Below, in pieces: positions 63,257-64,000 of a DNA stretch of 64,000 nt (positions are counted from its first letter, which is position 1; every line of letters begins with the position of its first letter). The stretch comes from Burkholderiaceae bacterium (GTDB lineage Bacteria; Pseudomonadota; Gammaproteobacteria; Burkholderiales; Burkholderiaceae_C), in NCBI GenBank assembly GCA_014879655.1, contig JACSRS010000107.1:1-64000 (forward strand). Reading direction: 5' to 3'. The notes under the pieces are model-generated. The model made no database searches. It worked only from the letters and a program-made list of their open reading frames with translations, and was not told the origin of the DNA. The position numbers and the translations under genes were made by a program.

Positions 63257-63825
63257 TCAGGTCGAGCGCTTGAAGGGCAGCATGGCGGCAAGAACCCCGT
63301 CTTTAAGAATGAAATGGTGGTAGATCGCGGCAGCGGCGTGCAGACCGGCAAGCCACATGATGGCATCACCAAGAAATTGATGCACCTCGCCCCAATCTGC
63401 GAGCTTAGCAAGGGCAGAGTCTGCAATGATGGGCATCTGGGCGACACGCACACCACCCAGCAATGTCAGCGGATGGGACTCACTGCCCAAGGTCAATAGT
63501 GCAGTGACCGGAAGCGCCAGAAGCAACACCCACAACGCACCGTGCGCAAGCCTGGCCGCCATTTGCATCAACTGGCCATGGGAATCCGGGGTGTGGGTGC
63601 GCGCAGCGCCACCCACAACAGGCGCAGCAGGGTCAATATCAAGACCAATACTCCCAAGGATTCGTGCCACACGATGTCGAGCCGGGTTGCCGGGTCAATG
63701 CCTTGGCGCATAAGCCGCCCGAAGCCGCCAGGACCGAGAATGAACGCGGCAGTCACCGCGATAGCCGTGGCCCAATGAAATATCTGGCTCAGGATATCGA
63801 ATTTGGGTATTGATTGTTGATTCAT
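63257..63825 (-). pseudogene. Cytochrome b561 gene with a frameshift
   Basis: Two overlapping frames together make one cytochrome b561 of about 180 aa. The first (63825 to about 63575) has S-Q-I-F-H-W-A-T-A and V-W-H-E-S-L-G-V, with heme-ligand His residues, and L-R-L-L-W. The second (about 63590 to 63257) continues with M-A-A-R-L-A-H-G-A-L-W-V-L-L-L-A-L-P, then G-E-V-H-Q-F-L-G and G-L-H-A-A-A-A-I-Y-H-H-F. The shift falls near 63570-63590, where the first frame meets a TGA. The protein would carry electrons in the inner membrane. A sequencing error is possible. Confidence 0.85.
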
Positions 63826-63843
63826 AAAACCACCAATACCATC

Positions 63844-64000
63844 TTACTTCTTCTGCTCAGCAGCGTTTCCAGTGACCGCCTTGATTCCAGCAGCCGCAAC
63901 ATCGACTGTCGTGCCAACAACCGTTGCACCAACCTTGACGGTGGTGGCTACTGCGCTCACTGCCGCATCACCGACCGCCACCACTGCGCAACCGCCACAA
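63844..64000 (-). CDS. Small Ala/Val-rich probable lipoprotein, C-terminal part
   Basis: The minus-strand frame from the window edge to TAA at 63844 encodes about 51 residues: C-G-G-C-A-V-V-A-V-G-D-A-A-V-S-A-V, then V-K-V-G-A-T-V-V-G-T-T-V-D-V-A-A-A-G-I-K-A and a short charged end. This fits small proteobacterial lipoproteins with a G-C-A lipobox and repeating valine/alanine segments. The start lies beyond 64000. It precedes the cytochrome b561 gene on the same strand by about 20 bases, so they are probably one transcript. Confidence 0.65.
   Translation of the reverse strand, partial: CGGCAVVAVGDAAVSAVATTVKVGATVVGTTVDVAAAGIKAVTGNAAEQKK

Overview
The window is high-GC proteobacterial DNA, most likely from Burkholderiales and probably Comamonadaceae. 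This rests on a complete tctDE-tctCBA tricarboxylate locus, several NodT-family outer-membrane lipoproteins, a split MacAB-type exporter, an OhrR/Ohr pair, and short dispersed repeats of a kind I associate with that family. The taxonomic call is an inference; there is no rRNA gene here to test it. Most long antisense ORFs are GC-driven shadows and are left out.

Left part (1-8.9 kb): the tail of a SnoaL-like protein, an AraC-type regulator, and divergent from it an envelope cluster: a secreted DUF1254/DUF1214 protein, a channel-like outer-membrane protein, a histone-H1-like protein, a large arylsulfatase, a second beta-barrel and a hot-dog thioesterase. From 9 to 17 kb come a lone zinc-ribbon plus PD-(D/E)XK nuclease, a DUF1254/1214 lipoprotein, and the TctD/TctE two-component system with the TctCBA citrate/tricarboxylate transporter. 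From 17 to 26 kb lie a DUF454 protein, a ClC antiporter, an NhaP2-type antiporter, two small envelope proteins (one apparently truncated), and a YiaW/YiaV/NodT export operon.

Middle (26-46.5 kb): a HAD-family lipoprotein phosphatase and a second arylsulfatase lie next to a FixJ-type regulator and a kinase with an ABC-type binding-protein sensor. They are followed by an eight-heme cytochrome fused to TPRs, a glycine-zipper lipoprotein, a cysteine-less glutaredoxin-like protein, dbpA, amn, a tripartite MacAB-like exporter, psd and a NodIJ-like ABC exporter.

Right (46.5-64 kb): a lower-GC gene followed by a decayed copy of the nodJ 3' end (likely transfer), then GMC oxidoreductase, 3-hydroxyacyl-CoA dehydrogenase, enoyl-CoA hydratase, ohrR-ohr, a K+ channel, srkA, a phosphatase and two SHOCT-tailed lipoproteins. 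At 56.3 kb a 45-nt 3' fragment of a tRNA-Phe gene marks a probable attachment site. To its right lie about 0.75 kb of debris, a YSC84 protein, a tandem pair of DUF1254/1214 genes (one with an amber stop), their AraC regulator, yccF, a frameshifted cytochrome b561 and a partial lipoprotein.

Two themes stand out. (1) DUF1254/DUF1214 proteins occur four times, repeatedly near AraC regulators, arylsulfatases and outer-membrane channels, which suggests an uncharacterised envelope uptake or processing system. (2) A roughly 45-50 bp repeat (TAGC-N13-TTGACGCTGG core) occurs six times, all in one orientation, and once inside srkA; an unrelated palindromic repeat interrupts amn in frame.
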